DNA of 50,815 nucleotides, from positions 1 to 50,815 of the forward strand of contig CAZVLQ010000016.1 of NCBI GenBank assembly GCA_964628185.1, given 5' to 3'. Under the pieces are notes generated by a model. It did not search any database, was not told the DNA's origin, and saw only the letters and a program-made list of their open reading frames with translations. The position numbers and the translations under genes were made by a program. Positions 34,974 to 44,626 of the stretch are shown piece by piece. The stretch's first letter is position 1; each line of letters opens with the position of its first letter. The stretch comes from CAZVLQ01 sp964628185. Its GTDB lineage: Bacteria; Pseudomonadota; Zetaproteobacteria; Mariprofundales; Mariprofundaceae.

Positions 34974-35376
34974 AGAGTTCGACACCACACGCACTGGCAG
35001 CCTGGCTAAGCCTTGTATCCAGTGTTGCCAACCCGGCCTGCTTGCGTTCGGCCAGTTCAAGATAGGCGGCATCATAGGCTGAAAGATCGTATATGACGCT
35101 CAAATGATGAACCCGCTCCATCCAGCCGGAACCTGACGCAAGATCGGTTTGAATTGGCAGATCACCATACAATTGAATCAATCTGGTCGCATCGTTATCA
35201 CTCAAACGGTCTCTTCGCCTGGCTGTAAGCAGTACATTGCCGATCTCATGCCACCAAAGCGAGGGCACCCATGTTTCATTGCTCTCCATCTGCAATAAAA
35301 ACGAATCCGCTATAGAAGATGACTCATCAGGAAGCCCCAATGCTGCCGCCATCGAACAATCCATAATCCAGGACAT
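34963..35376 (-). CDS. PIN-domain toxin, VapC family
   Basis: The 137-residue protein has the acidic residues of a PIN RNase: Asp6 in SWIMDCSMA, Glu in LWWHEIGNVL, Asp in LSAYDAAYLELA and Asp in LATLDTRL. VapC toxins cut tRNA or rRNA when not held by their antitoxin. The ATG at 35376 shares one base with the stop of the antitoxin gene (TGATG), typical of a coupled toxin-antitoxin pair. The toxin appears intact. Confidence 0.9.
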   Translation of the reverse strand: MSWIMDCSMAAALGLPDESSSIADSFLLQMESNETWVPSLWWHEIGNVLLTARRRDRLSDNDATRLIQLYGDLPIQTDLASGSGWMERVHHLSVIYDLSAYDAAYLELAERKQAGLATLDTRLSQAASACGVELFNR

Positions 35377-35627
35377 CAGTATTTACGCCCTTCATCAATC
35401 AATGCACGGATATTGAAATCGCCTTTGATACGCTGCCTGACGGAGCGAAAACGGGCCAGCAATCCGGACACATCTCCAGCCTGATCATTGACTGGCTCCA
35501 GTCGCGCAACGGGTGATCCCCGCCGGGTAATTGTAAAACTTTGTCCACCCTCCACCTCCCGAATCAGGGATGAAAGATGTGTTTTTGCATCAAAAGCAGA
35601 AACCCGCTTGTGTGATTCATGAGACAT
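35376..35627 (-). CDS. Antitoxin, Phd/YefM family
   Basis: The 83-residue protein has the Phd/YefM fold signature: VSAFDAKTHLSSLIREVEGGQSFTITRRGSPVARLEP, the N-terminal DNA-binding part, then a basic toxin-binding tail. The start at ATG 35627 is set by GGGAG five bases before it; an ATG four codons earlier is less likely. Such antitoxins neutralise the PIN toxin and repress their own promoter, which would lie in the repeat-containing region to the right. Confidence 0.9.
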   Translation of the reverse strand: MSHESHKRVSAFDAKTHLSSLIREVEGGQSFTITRRGSPVARLEPVNDQAGDVSGLLARFRSVRQRIKGDFNIRALIDEGRKY

Positions 35628-35667
35628 ATCAACTCCCATAGTATTTTATCCTGTGTCTGGGGCCCTG

Positions 35668-35696
35668 CCTGTCTGCGTGCGGCACGCACAGGCAGG
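35668..35696. repeat. Hairpin repeat, right copy
   Basis: CCTGTCTGCGTGCGGCACGC followed by ACAGGCAGG; the inner TGCGTG/CACGCA is a perfect inverted repeat with a three-base loop. It matches 34591-34620 in direct orientation, so the pair brackets the GIY-YIG, toxin and antitoxin genes (about 1.1 kb). Confidence 0.8.
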
Positions 35697-35699
35697 TGC

Positions 35700-35729
35700 A
35701 ATCATCACGGTGATTCATGAACAGTTCGG
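35700..35729. repeat. Dispersed palindromic repeat, copy 2
   Basis: The same 22-base core as at 20005-20026, then two mismatches in the next eight bases. It abuts the right hairpin repeat. The rest of this gap (to 35906) holds a direct repeat CTAGTTTA...CTAGTTTA near 35731-35752 and AT-rich sequence, but no gene I can support. Confidence 0.75.
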
Positions 35730-35906
35730 CCTAGTTTAGAATCTAGTTTAATATAAACGGATACGATCAAATGTCAATAGATCATCGAGACGGTTCTCAT
35801 GGCCTCTGCAGAACATAATCGGCTCAGACTTGATATTATTGATATTTGAGCTTGATCATTCGGATTGTGGATATTCGGAGGCTTGTTACGCGTATCTATC
35901 CCTACG

Positions 35907-37760
35907 CTATCGGCCATTATTTAGCTGGCTCAAATCGCGCACGCCACCACGATCAGCCGAGGTGGTCAGGGCAGCGTAGGCTTGCAGGGCCCTGGAAACG
36001 GCGCGGTCACGATTTGCCGGTCTCCAGGCGGCTGCACCCCTACCCTCCATCGCTTTTCTTCGTTCATTTAATACTTCATCAGAAACCTTTAACTGCATGG
36101 AACGATTTGGAATATCTATTTCGATGATATCGCCATCTTCGATCAGTCCGATGGCGCCACCTTCGGCCGCCTCCGGCGATACGTGGCCGATGGAAAGGCC
36201 GGAGGTACCACCTGAAAAGCGGCCATCGGTCAGCAGGGCGCAATCCTTGCCCAGACCCTTCGATTTCAGGTATGAGGTGGGATAGAGCATCTCCTGCATA
36301 CCCGGCCCGCCCTTCGGGCCTTCGTAGCGGATCACCACCACGTCACCGGCCGAAATCCGGTCGTTCAGGATGGCCGATACCGAGTCCTCCTGGGATTCAA
36401 ACACCCGTGCCCGACCCGTAAATGTCCAGATGGATTTATCCACGCCTGCGGTTTTCACGATACAGCCGCGCTCGGCGATGTTGCCATACAGAACCGCCAG
36501 ACCGCCCTCGCTGGAATAGGCATGGGCGATGTCGCGAATGCAGCCGTGCTCGCGGTCAAGATCAGGCGATTTCCAGCGCTCATTCTGGCTGAATGCCACC
36601 AGGGTGGGCACGCCGCCGGGCGCCGCACGATAAAAGTCACGCGCTCCGGCATTGGCCTCATTGCACACATCCCACCGGCTGATGGCCGCCGCCAGGGATG
36701 AAGCATGCACCGTACCTGCATCATGATGAATCAGGCCGCCACGATCCAGCTCGGCCAGAATGCCAAGCACGCCGCCCGCGCGGTGTACATCCTCAAGGTG
36801 GTAGCGCGACGAAGGAGACACCTTGCAGATATTCGGTATGTGGCGGGACAGCCGGTCAATGTCCGCCATGGTGAAGTTAACGCCGGCTTCATGGGCGATG
36901 GCCAGCAGGTGCAGGACGGTGTTGGTGGAACCGCCCATGGCGATATCGAGGCTCATGGCGTTTTCAAAGGCCTCAAGCGTGGCAATGGAGCGCGGCAAGA
37001 TGCTTTCATCATCCTGCTCGTAATAACGCCTGGACAGTTCCACCGCCAGACGCCCCGCCCTCAGGAAGAGCTGCCTGCGGTCGGCATGGGTCGCCACCAG
37101 CGTGCCGTTGCCCGGCAGGCCCATACCCAGCGCCTCGGTCAGGCAGTTCATGGAATTGGCGGTAAACATACCGGAGCACGAACCACAGGTCGGGCAGGCC
37201 GAACGTTCAATGGCAGCGATATCCTCATCCGACTCATTCGGGTCGGCCGCCATCACCATGGCATCAACAAGGTCCAGATATATTTCGCGGTTTTCAAGTG
37301 TGACCTTGCCTGCCTCCATCGGCCCACCGGAGACAAAGACGGCGGGAATATTCAGACGCATGGCGGCCATCAGCATACCCGGCGTGATCTTGTCGCAATT
37401 GGAAATGCAGACCAGCGCGTCCGCCATGTGCGCGTTCACCATATATTCCACCGAATCGGCGATGAGTTCGCGGCTGGGAAGGGAATAAAGCATACCGCCA
37501 TGGCCCATCGCAATACCGTCATCAATGGCAATTGTGTTGAATTCCTTCGCCACCCCGCCCGCGGCCTCGATCTCGCGTGCAACCAGCTGACCCATATCTT
37601 TCAGGTGCACGTGACCGGGAACAAACTGCGTGAACGAATTGGCGATGGCGATAATCGGCTTGCCGAAATCGCCATCCTTCATGCCGGTGGCGCGCCACAG
37701 GGCGCGAGCGCCGGCCATGTTACGACCATGCGTTGAAACTCGGGAACGGTATGGGGGCAT
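35907..37760 (-). CDS. ilvD: Dihydroxy-acid dehydratase
   Basis: IlvD dehydrates dihydroxy acids to 2-keto acids in isoleucine and valine synthesis. From ATG 37760 it has 617 residues, matching E. coli IlvD. This start has GAGGAG six bases before it; the upstream open extension lacks family sequence. Cluster cysteines are in ISNCDKITPGML and ACPTCGSCSGMFTANSMNCL, with GGSTNTVLHLLA and DGRFSGGTSGLSIGHVSPEAAEGG further on. It diverges from nadA across 97 bases with no obvious leader structure. Confidence 0.96.
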   Translation of the reverse strand: MPPYRSRVSTHGRNMAGARALWRATGMKDGDFGKPIIAIANSFTQFVPGHVHLKDMGQLVAREIEAAGGVAKEFNTIAIDDGIAMGHGGMLYSLPSRELIADSVEYMVNAHMADALVCISNCDKITPGMLMAAMRLNIPAVFVSGGPMEAGKVTLENREIYLDLVDAMVMAADPNESDEDIAAIERSACPTCGSCSGMFTANSMNCLTEALGMGLPGNGTLVATHADRRQLFLRAGRLAVELSRRYYEQDDESILPRSIATLEAFENAMSLDIAMGGSTNTVLHLLAIAHEAGVNFTMADIDRLSRHIPNICKVSPSSRYHLEDVHRAGGVLGILAELDRGGLIHHDAGTVHASSLAAAISRWDVCNEANAGARDFYRAAPGGVPTLVAFSQNERWKSPDLDREHGCIRDIAHAYSSEGGLAVLYGNIAERGCIVKTAGVDKSIWTFTGRARVFESQEDSVSAILNDRISAGDVVVIRYEGPKGGPGMQEMLYPTSYLKSKGLGKDCALLTDGRFSGGTSGLSIGHVSPEAAEGGAIGLIEDGDIIEIDIPNRSMQLKVSDEVLNERRKAMEGRGAAAWRPANRDRAVSRALQAYAALTTSADRGGVRDLSQLNNGR

Positions 37761-37857
37761 GAAATTCTCCTCGTGGATGATTAAACCTGAATGATAGCGC
37801 CTCCTGCCGAAGTGAGCGACATTGACATCACTGCCGGTGCTCACAACACTGTAGCCC

Positions 37858-38946
37858 ATGAACATGCTGGCAACGATGCAGACGCTTTACGCCACCCCTG
37901 AAGATGACATTCTAGACCGGATAGGCGCCCTCCGAACCAGGCTTGGTAAACAGGTGCTGATCCTTGGCCATCACTACCAGCGTGAGGAGGTTATTGCCTT
38001 CGCCGATATCACGGGTGATTCCCTCAAGCTGGCCCGGCAGGCAGCTGAAACCGATGCCCCTTTTATCATTTTCTGCGGTGTGCATTTCATGGCGGAAACA
38101 GCCGACATCCTGACCTCTGACACACAAATCGTCATCCTGCCCGACGCCGCCGCCGGATGTTCAATGGCCGATATGGCCGATGAGGCGCAGGTTAAACGCT
38201 GCTGGCGGGAGTTGTCCGGCATCTTTAAGCCGGATGATCATGTTACGCCGGTCACCTACATCAATTCCACTGCCGGTCTGAAGGCGTTTTGCGGCAAGCA
38301 TGGCGGTATTGTATGCACCTCTTCAAATGCACGTCACATCATGCAATGGGGCTGGGACAGGCGCGAGAAAATTCTTTTTTTTCCGGACCAGCATCTGGGG
38401 GAAAATACCGCCCTGGCCATGGGGATGGCGGAAGAGGACATGATTCTCTGGAATCCGGCCCTCCCCCTTGGCGGAAACACGCCCGAGGCAATCGAAAAAG
38501 CAAAGCTTGTCCTGTGGAAAGGCTTTTGTTCGGTGCATCAGCTTTTTCGTGCCGAACATGCCGAAACGATGCGCCGGGAGCACCCCGGCATCGAGATACT
38601 CGCCCATCCCGAATGTTCGCATGAAGTGTGTGCAAGAGCCGATTTTGTCGGTTCCACAGAAGCCATCATCAACCATGTGCGGCAGGCCGCGGCGGGACAG
38701 TCCTTCGCCATCGGTACGGAACTGAATCTGGTTAATCGTTTGCGGCTTGGCTGTCCGGATAAGCCGATATACTTCCTTTCGCCCATCGTGTGCATGTGCT
38801 CGACAATGTTCCGTACCGATCCCCAGCACCTGTACACCGCTCTGAAAAGTATCGAGAACGGTACGCCTGTTAATACCATAAGGGTGCCGGATGAAGATAA
38901 ACACTGGGCGCGAATCGCGCTGGAAAGGATGCTGAATCTTGCCTAA
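37858..38946 (+). CDS. nadA: Quinolinate synthase A
   Basis: NadA condenses iminoaspartate and dihydroxyacetone phosphate to quinolinate, the NAD precursor, using a 4Fe-4S cluster. The 362-residue protein has LILGHHYQREEV near the N-terminus, GCSMADMA with a cluster cysteine, YINSTAGLKA and CTSSNA, FFPDQHLGENTA, HPECSHEV, and the late cysteines in YFLSPIVCMCSTM. No Shine-Dalgarno is seen before ATG 37858; a second ATG is two codons on. It overlaps the next gene by eight bases. nadB and nadC are not in the window. Confidence 0.96.
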   Translation: MNMLATMQTLYATPEDDILDRIGALRTRLGKQVLILGHHYQREEVIAFADITGDSLKLARQAAETDAPFIIFCGVHFMAETADILTSDTQIVILPDAAAGCSMADMADEAQVKRCWRELSGIFKPDDHVTPVTYINSTAGLKAFCGKHGGIVCTSSNARHIMQWGWDRREKILFFPDQHLGENTALAMGMAEEDMILWNPALPLGGNTPEAIEKAKLVLWKGFCSVHQLFRAEHAETMRREHPGIEILAHPECSHEVCARADFVGSTEAIINHVRQAAAGQSFAIGTELNLVNRLRLGCPDKPIYFLSPIVCMCSTMFRTDPQHLYTALKSIENGTPVNTIRVPDEDKHWARIALERMLNLA

Positions 38947-40435
38947 ACGAAGCCTGTTCCCGTTCATTGCCGCTGTGCTTGCCTGTGTTTGCTTTCCAGC
39001 TCATACCATGGCGGAAGAATCGCTGTCGACGCTGACTCAAGACATTACCGCCTTCATCAAAGGCCCCGACGGCCGCTTTGCACCGGAAACGGCCGCACAC
39101 GCCCAGGCCATTCTCGGCGCCGCCCTGATGGCTGAAAAAAAACATGACATCAAGTCACAAAACGAAAGCATACTGGCAGCCGGGGAGGCTCTGGCCAGTG
39201 CTCGCAAACTGGCACGGGACTTTAAATCGAGATTCAGGGATGTACTTGCGCTGGAAACAGCCGCTATGGAAACCGCGAAAAGCAGCCCCGATCCGGAGTT
39301 CATCGTCGCCGGCGAGCGCCTGCACGCCCTGATACAGGCATTTGAACATGGCGATCTGAATCAAGCCGTCAAACTGGCGGACAGCGCGAAAACCGATTTC
39401 AAGGCAATTATGGATAAAAGGCTGCCGGCGTTGCTGAACAAAACGGATGCCGCTCTGGTCGCGGCAGCCCGAAACGGCGCCAAACGCTATGCACCGATTA
39501 CCTATGCCGCGGGTAAAAAATGGCTGTCCAGCGCGCTGAGCTATAGTGATGGCGTAAGCAAACAATGGCCCGCACATCCCCGCTTCGGGCTGAAACTTGC
39601 CAAGGCAGCTCGCGAGCTGGCATCCAGGGTCAAACAATGGCGGAAAAATGCCGGCAGCTTTGAAAGCCTGCTCGTACAGAACAGGCGGATACGGATGGAA
39701 ATTGCCCGGGCGCTGGATATGGACGTGAACATGGAAGATCCCACCGCTGATGTTGACGCCAGCCTGATTCTGCAACGGATCGGAACCCTTAAAGCCGGCC
39801 TTGAACGTGAACACCTGGCGCACAAGGCGGATGTCACCCGTCTGAAAGAGGCGCAATCCCGGCAAATCGAGGCAAGACTTACCCGGTTACGCGATGAAAT
39901 GACCCGTCAGCAAAGCGAACAGGTAAACGAACTCAAAGAGGCATTTAACATCAAACTTGGGCGAATCAAGGAAGCCTTTCATACCAAACTGGAACATGAA
40001 ACCTTTGAACGGAAACGTCAGTCGCAGTTGCGCAAGATATTTCATAAGGATGAGGTGAAAATCCTGGCCAATCTGGACGGTTCCCTGCTGATTCGACTGG
40101 CCGCCCTCCGTTTCGCATCGGGAAGCAGCGCTATTAAGCCCAAATATTTTGATCTGCTCAGTCGGATTAAAAAGGGACTGGAACTGTATCCGGATCGGGA
40201 AATCTCCATTGAAGGTCATACGGATAACAAGGGAGACCCCAGAGCCAACCAGAAGCTGTCACTCAAGCGAGCTGAAGCCGTTCGTGATTTCCTTGTCGCC
40301 TCGGGCGTGCAAGGTGTGAAATTCAAGGCGCTTGGCTATGGCGACGCCTTCCCGATTGCAAGCAATGACTATGAGCGCGGCAGGGCCATGAACCGCCGCA
40401 TCGACATTATCATCAGGGCCGCCTCCAAACATTGA
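38939..40435 (+). CDS. OmpA-family envelope protein with long helical region
   Basis: The 498-residue protein starts with a TTG inside the nadA end (AAGGA about ten bases before). An N-terminal signal peptide (KRSLFPFIAAVLACVCFPAHTMA) is followed by a long helical region resembling DUF4398-type repeats (about 25-260), a coiled coil (about 270-360), then an OmpA/MotB peptidoglycan-binding domain (about 385-498) with ISIEGHTDNKGD, LSLKRAEAVRDFL and NRRIDIII. It probably links the outer envelope to peptidoglycan. It is possibly co-transcribed with nadA. Confidence 0.88.
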   Translation: MPKRSLFPFIAAVLACVCFPAHTMAEESLSTLTQDITAFIKGPDGRFAPETAAHAQAILGAALMAEKKHDIKSQNESILAAGEALASARKLARDFKSRFRDVLALETAAMETAKSSPDPEFIVAGERLHALIQAFEHGDLNQAVKLADSAKTDFKAIMDKRLPALLNKTDAALVAAARNGAKRYAPITYAAGKKWLSSALSYSDGVSKQWPAHPRFGLKLAKAARELASRVKQWRKNAGSFESLLVQNRRIRMEIARALDMDVNMEDPTADVDASLILQRIGTLKAGLEREHLAHKADVTRLKEAQSRQIEARLTRLRDEMTRQQSEQVNELKEAFNIKLGRIKEAFHTKLEHETFERKRQSQLRKIFHKDEVKILANLDGSLLIRLAALRFASGSSAIKPKYFDLLSRIKKGLELYPDREISIEGHTDNKGDPRANQKLSLKRAEAVRDFLVASGVQGVKFKALGYGDAFPIASNDYERGRAMNRRIDIIIRAASKH

Positions 40436-40481
40436 CGGCGACAACGGTAATGCCCGGAAATTTCAGGGACGGGAGCCCGTG

Positions 40482-41552
40482 ATGGAAGTCCGGGCTCTGT
40501 CTCATCTGCCCGCCGCTCTCCAGGAGCGTGTGCGCGGCCTGCTTGAGGAGTTCAGGCATGACAACCCCTACAAACGCTCCATCATCCTGGAAACCGTACT
40601 TCTTCTGAGCGCCAATCACGATACGGCCGACCTGAAAATGATCGCCAGTGTTATTCAGGAGGTCCGCAAAGGGCTTGGCGTTTTCAAACGCTACAAGGCC
40701 ATACGCAAGACATGCATCTTTGGCTCGGCGCGCACACCTCCCGAACATCCACGCTACAGGCAGGCGCGGGAGTGCGCCCGTCTGGTGCGTGAAAGCGGCA
40801 TGATGGTCATCACAGGCGGCGGCGGCGGCATCATGCAGGCCGCCAACGAGGGCGCGGGTGAGGCCCAGTCATTCGGCATCAATATCAATCTTCCCATGGA
40901 GCAATTTCCCAACCCGGTCGTGGACGGCTCTCCTCGCCATTTCTACTGCAAGTATTTTTTTACCCGCAAGCTGTTTTTTCTCAAGGAAAGTGACGCCGTC
41001 GTGCTGGCGCCGGGCGGCTTCGGAACACTGGATGAGGCCTTCGAAACCCTTACCCTGCTGCAAACCGGCCGTACGCCGCCGATCCCTGTGATATTACTGG
41101 AAGCTCCGGGGGATGATTACTGGGGACCGCTGGTCCATTCATGGATGCGCAGGCTGGTGGATGATCACCTGATCAGCAGCAATGATTACCACTTCCTTTA
41201 TCATACGGACAGTGCCGAAGCTGCTGTTCGGCATATCAACGGCTTCTACTCGAATTATCACAGCTTTCGCTACGTGGGCGAATGGGTGCTGCTAAGGATT
41301 TTATGTCCCCTTTCCCCCGATACACTGGCTCGGCTTAATGCCGAATTTTCGGATGTACTAAATAAGGGCGCTATCGAGCAGGTTTTTCGCTGGCCAAAAA
41401 GCGACAGTCCTGTCTATCAGCATCTGCCACGCTTGCGTATGCGCCTCAATCGCCGACGTATGAACGTATTACCGGAGATCATCCGTCGCATGAATGAAAT
41501 GATGGAAAATGATTCCGAAACTCATGCAGGCCAGGAGCCTGTCGCGCGGTAG
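40482..41552 (+). CDS. LOG family protein (Rossmann-fold nucleotide-binding)
   Basis: The 356-residue protein carries the LOG/lysine decarboxylase-like motif PGGFGTLDEAFETLTLLQTG (about 187-206) and the glycine-rich GGGGGIMQAANEGA (about 113-126). Short LOG proteins are cytokinin-activating phosphoribohydrolases; longer bacterial ones like this resemble nucleotide 5'-monophosphate nucleosidases (PpnN-like) but are shorter. The helical N- and C-terminal extensions are not assigned. A GTG directly before ATG 40482 is also open. The stop lies inside an inverted repeat. Confidence 0.87.
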   Translation: MEVRALSHLPAALQERVRGLLEEFRHDNPYKRSIILETVLLLSANHDTADLKMIASVIQEVRKGLGVFKRYKAIRKTCIFGSARTPPEHPRYRQARECARLVRESGMMVITGGGGGIMQAANEGAGEAQSFGININLPMEQFPNPVVDGSPRHFYCKYFFTRKLFFLKESDAVVLAPGGFGTLDEAFETLTLLQTGRTPPIPVILLEAPGDDYWGPLVHSWMRRLVDDHLISSNDYHFLYHTDSAEAAVRHINGFYSNYHSFRYVGEWVLLRILCPLSPDTLARLNAEFSDVLNKGAIEQVFRWPKSDSPVYQHLPRLRMRLNRRRMNVLPEIIRRMNEMMENDSETHAGQEPVAR

Positions 41553-41596
41553 ATTTTCTATAAGTCCGATAGGCTCCTTGCCCGGCATGCTCCTGG
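41531..41596. repeat. Nested inverted repeats at the LOG gene / EamA remnant junction
   Basis: AGGAGCCTGTCG (41533-41544) pairs with CGATAGGCTCCT (41567-41578), 12 positions with one G-U. CCAGGAGC (41531-41538) can alternatively pair with GCTCCTGG (41589-41596). No T-run follows, so it is not a clear terminator. Its place directly before a truncated gene suggests a rearrangement scar. Confidence 0.6.
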
Positions 41597-41610
41597 ATAA
41601 TCAGTAATAA

Positions 41611-41994
41611 TTACTTTTTTTACAGCTTGTTGAAAATGCCGGAACCGGTGCATTGATTCTGTTCGGGATGGTGCAGATCATCATGATATTCGGTGCATGG
41701 CGCACCGGTGAAACACCCGTGCCTCTGGAATGGCTGGGGATCGTTATTGCCCTGACCGGCTCACTTGCGTCAGGTCTGGGGTATGCAGTCTGGTACACGG
41801 CGCTACAGGGGCTGACACTCACCCGTGCCGCAGTTGTTCAGCTCTGTGTTCCGATCGTCACCGCCATGGGAGGCGTGGCATTCCTGTCGGAGACCATCAG
41901 CCAGCGGCTTCTGCTGTCATCCGGTATGATTCTTGGCGGCATCTGGGTCACCATCATCGGCCGCAGACCCCTGATCAGGATAAAAGAACCATAG
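41611..41994 (+). pseudogene. Truncated EamA/DMT-family transporter (C-terminal part)
   Basis: The frame opens after a stop near 41608 with LLFLQLVENAGTGALILFG and runs to 41994. It encodes about 127 residues of an EamA-type exporter: the domain motif GLGYAVWYTALQGLTLTRAAVVQLCVPIVTAMGGV and four to five TM helices. Family proteins are about 290 residues, so roughly the first half is missing. There is no good start codon or Shine-Dalgarno (TTG 41653 is the first candidate). Sequence upstream is the inverted-repeat region, not the missing N-terminus. I read it as a remnant. Confidence 0.7.
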
Positions 41995-42041
41995 CTGCCG
42001 GGACAACAATGCCGATGTAAGAATCCATCCCGGATAAACTT

Positions 42042-44546
42042 TCATTGCTCGCCCCCGGGTTCCGGGGAACCACACCGTCCATTGACGGGAATCATAAAAC
42101 TGAAAACGCTGCCCCGGTCGGGCTCGCTGGACTCCAGCCAGATGGTACCGCCATGTGCTTCCGCCAGGCGCTTGCACAGGGCCAGGCCCAGACCCGTGCC
42201 TTCAAATCTGCGGCTCAAGGAGGAATCAAGTTGCCGAAAGGGATGAAACAGCAGTGCACGGTCCTTTGCATCAATCCCAATACCGGTATCAATGACTGAT
42301 ACCTTGACAAACACCCGAGGGAGAGAGTCGTTGTGAGCAGCAATTTCGCGGTATACAGCTTCATACTTGCGTTTCAGTTCCTCACTTTTGAGCTTGTGCG
42401 CTACCACGGTCACATGCCCGCCATCCGGGGTAAATTTCACTGCATTGGATACCAGATTAAACAGCAATTGCTTGAGCCTCAGCTCATCCGCCACCACCGG
42501 CCCGAGGTCATCGGGAATATCGTATTTTAACGCGACCTGGTGCTGTCCGGCCTTTTGCTTAACCATTGTCAGGGCTACCCCCACCAGCATGGCCATATCC
42601 GTCTCTTTTAATTCAAGCCGCAATTCACTCGCTTCTATCTTGCTCAGATCGAGAATATCGTTGATCAGCGCAAGCAGATGATCACCACTGTCAACGATAT
42701 TACGAGCATATTCCTTATATGATTCCGGCAGAGGACCTTCGATCTCTTCAACCATCAGCTCGGAAAATCCGATAATCGCATTGAGCGGTGTACGCAGTTC
42801 ATGACTCATATTGGCAAGAAAAGAAGACTTGGCGCGGTTGGCCGCTTCGGCCTGGTTCTTTGCAATTGAAAGCTCGCTGGTGCGCTGTTCCACCTCTTCC
42901 TCAAGGCTTTCCATCAGCCGGGCATTCTCGATCGCCGTCGCCGCCTGATTGGAGAAAGTCGTCAGCATACGCATGCGATCATCGGTGAAAAATCCCGGGG
43001 TGCCGCTATAAAGGTTGAGCACGCCAATGGCTTTGCCTTTCGGAATGGTCAGAGGCACGGCAATCAGCGGAATGGCCACGAATGACAGCAGCCCATGTTC
43101 CAGGGTTTTTTCCCGCCAGGGTGAGAAGAAATCATCGGATTTGGTATCCTGACACAGCTGGGGTCTTCCCGTGCGAATCGCCAGCCCCGCCGGGTATTGC
43201 CCGGCGGGAGTATCATCACGGCGCATACTGATCCCGTTCAGGTAATTTTCCGCCGGGCCGCAGACAGATATCGGCGTAATCTCATACACGCCTCGTTCCA
43301 CAAGACCAATCCAGGCCAGCTTCAGGTTAAAGATGCCCATGGCGGCTTCACAGACGGCATGATAGATATAGTTCGCATTCTGGATGCTGTTGATCTGCTG
43401 CGATGCCTCGGCCAGGGCCTGCAATTCCCGGCTGTATTGCTGTAAATTTGCCTCTGCTATTCTGCGTTCTGTGACATCCCTGCTGACAACAACGGCATGC
43501 GTCACTTTTTTTTCAGCGCCGTAATACGGATAATAAATCGCCTCGATCCAGCGCGTTCTGCCATCAGGAAAGTCAAACGAGAATTCCTTGCGCACCACTT
43601 CGCCCTCAAAACACCGGTCGAAATACGGCTGGATATCCATCTCGAACGCCTGTTGGCCCCAGATGTCGGGTACCTTCCTGCCAATGATTTCTTCCCGTGT
43701 TTTCCTGACCGACTTGAGGAAGGCATCGTTGGCTTCCCGGTAGATGTAATCCCGGTCAATGAGGTTCATGAAATCTCCGGAAGTGTTCACGATGAATGCA
43801 TGACGCTTCCGTGCCTCTTCGCCCTGGTTGCGATCGGTAATGTCGGTGCCGTAAACATGAACTGCGTCCAGTTCGGGAATCCCCCGCACGGTGAACTGGA
43901 AATGCCTGCCGCCAATCTGCTGTTCACAATAAATTGTCTTGCCCTGTCGGATGAGTTTCCCGAAATCCTCACCCTGTATTGACGGAATTGCCTGCATGAT
44001 CGGTCCGGCCAGAACATCACTGCCCATCAGTTCATGAGCCGCAGGATTTGCATCGAAAATATCGCCATTCTTGTCAAAACGTAATACAGGGGCGGGATTA
44101 TATTTCACATAGGCGGCCATCTTCTCGATCGTTTCCTTCGTTTGCTTTCGTTCGGAAATATCGCGTGCGATCATCTGAATAGCCGGCCTGCCCATGAACT
44201 CTACCGGCACCACATTGATTTCGGCTGCAAACACCTCGCCATTCATTCTGAGCAGGCTTTCTACGATCCTGGGAGCAGGCCTGTTCCGTTCCTTCGTTTT
44301 CCGTATGCGCGCCAGCACCAGTTCACGTGCATCCGGATGAACAAAGTCCATCACCGGTCGTCCAATCAGTGCATCCGCATTTTCCAGACGAAATATCGCC
44401 GCCGCCGCCGAATTGGCGAACACGATCTTGCCTTTGCAGTGAACCAGCACCGCGTCAGGGATACTTTCAACAAGACAGCGATAGCGATCCTCACTGTCGT
44501 GCAACTCCTGGCTGACGCCTTTTTCCGTGTTACTGCCGTGCATCAT
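42042..44546 (-). CDS. PAS/GAF sensor histidine kinase
   Basis: An apparently soluble 834-residue kinase with no TM helix. Order: PAS (about 18-135, ending MIARDISERK), PAS (about 140-240), PAS-PAC (about 250-365, VVSRDVTERR), GAF (about 385-545), coiled coil (EEEVEQRTSELSIAKNQAEAA), HisKA with the phospho-acceptor His in SHELRTPLNAIIGFSELM (near 582), and HATPase_c with VVADELRLKQLLFNLVSNAVKF, DTGIGI and GTGLGLALCKRL. It is probably the third gene of a receiver, HD-GYP, kinase operon, and a likely source of phosphate for those receivers. GTG 44552 and ATG 44543 are alternative starts. Confidence 0.93.
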   Translation of the reverse strand: MMHGSNTEKGVSQELHDSEDRYRCLVESIPDAVLVHCKGKIVFANSAAAAIFRLENADALIGRPVMDFVHPDARELVLARIRKTKERNRPAPRIVESLLRMNGEVFAAEINVVPVEFMGRPAIQMIARDISERKQTKETIEKMAAYVKYNPAPVLRFDKNGDIFDANPAAHELMGSDVLAGPIMQAIPSIQGEDFGKLIRQGKTIYCEQQIGGRHFQFTVRGIPELDAVHVYGTDITDRNQGEEARKRHAFIVNTSGDFMNLIDRDYIYREANDAFLKSVRKTREEIIGRKVPDIWGQQAFEMDIQPYFDRCFEGEVVRKEFSFDFPDGRTRWIEAIYYPYYGAEKKVTHAVVVSRDVTERRIAEANLQQYSRELQALAEASQQINSIQNANYIYHAVCEAAMGIFNLKLAWIGLVERGVYEITPISVCGPAENYLNGISMRRDDTPAGQYPAGLAIRTGRPQLCQDTKSDDFFSPWREKTLEHGLLSFVAIPLIAVPLTIPKGKAIGVLNLYSGTPGFFTDDRMRMLTTFSNQAATAIENARLMESLEEEVEQRTSELSIAKNQAEAANRAKSSFLANMSHELRTPLNAIIGFSELMVEEIEGPLPESYKEYARNIVDSGDHLLALINDILDLSKIEASELRLELKETDMAMLVGVALTMVKQKAGQHQVALKYDIPDDLGPVVADELRLKQLLFNLVSNAVKFTPDGGHVTVVAHKLKSEELKRKYEAVYREIAAHNDSLPRVFVKVSVIDTGIGIDAKDRALLFHPFRQLDSSLSRRFEGTGLGLALCKRLAEAHGGTIWLESSEPDRGSVFSFMIPVNGRCGSPEPGGEQ

Positions 44547-44626
44547 TCTCACACATCGTGGAAAGCACGGGAGACGCCTTAGTGCAGACTTCCATATCCC
44601 CGGCTGTGCCGCGGGAAAAAACGGAC

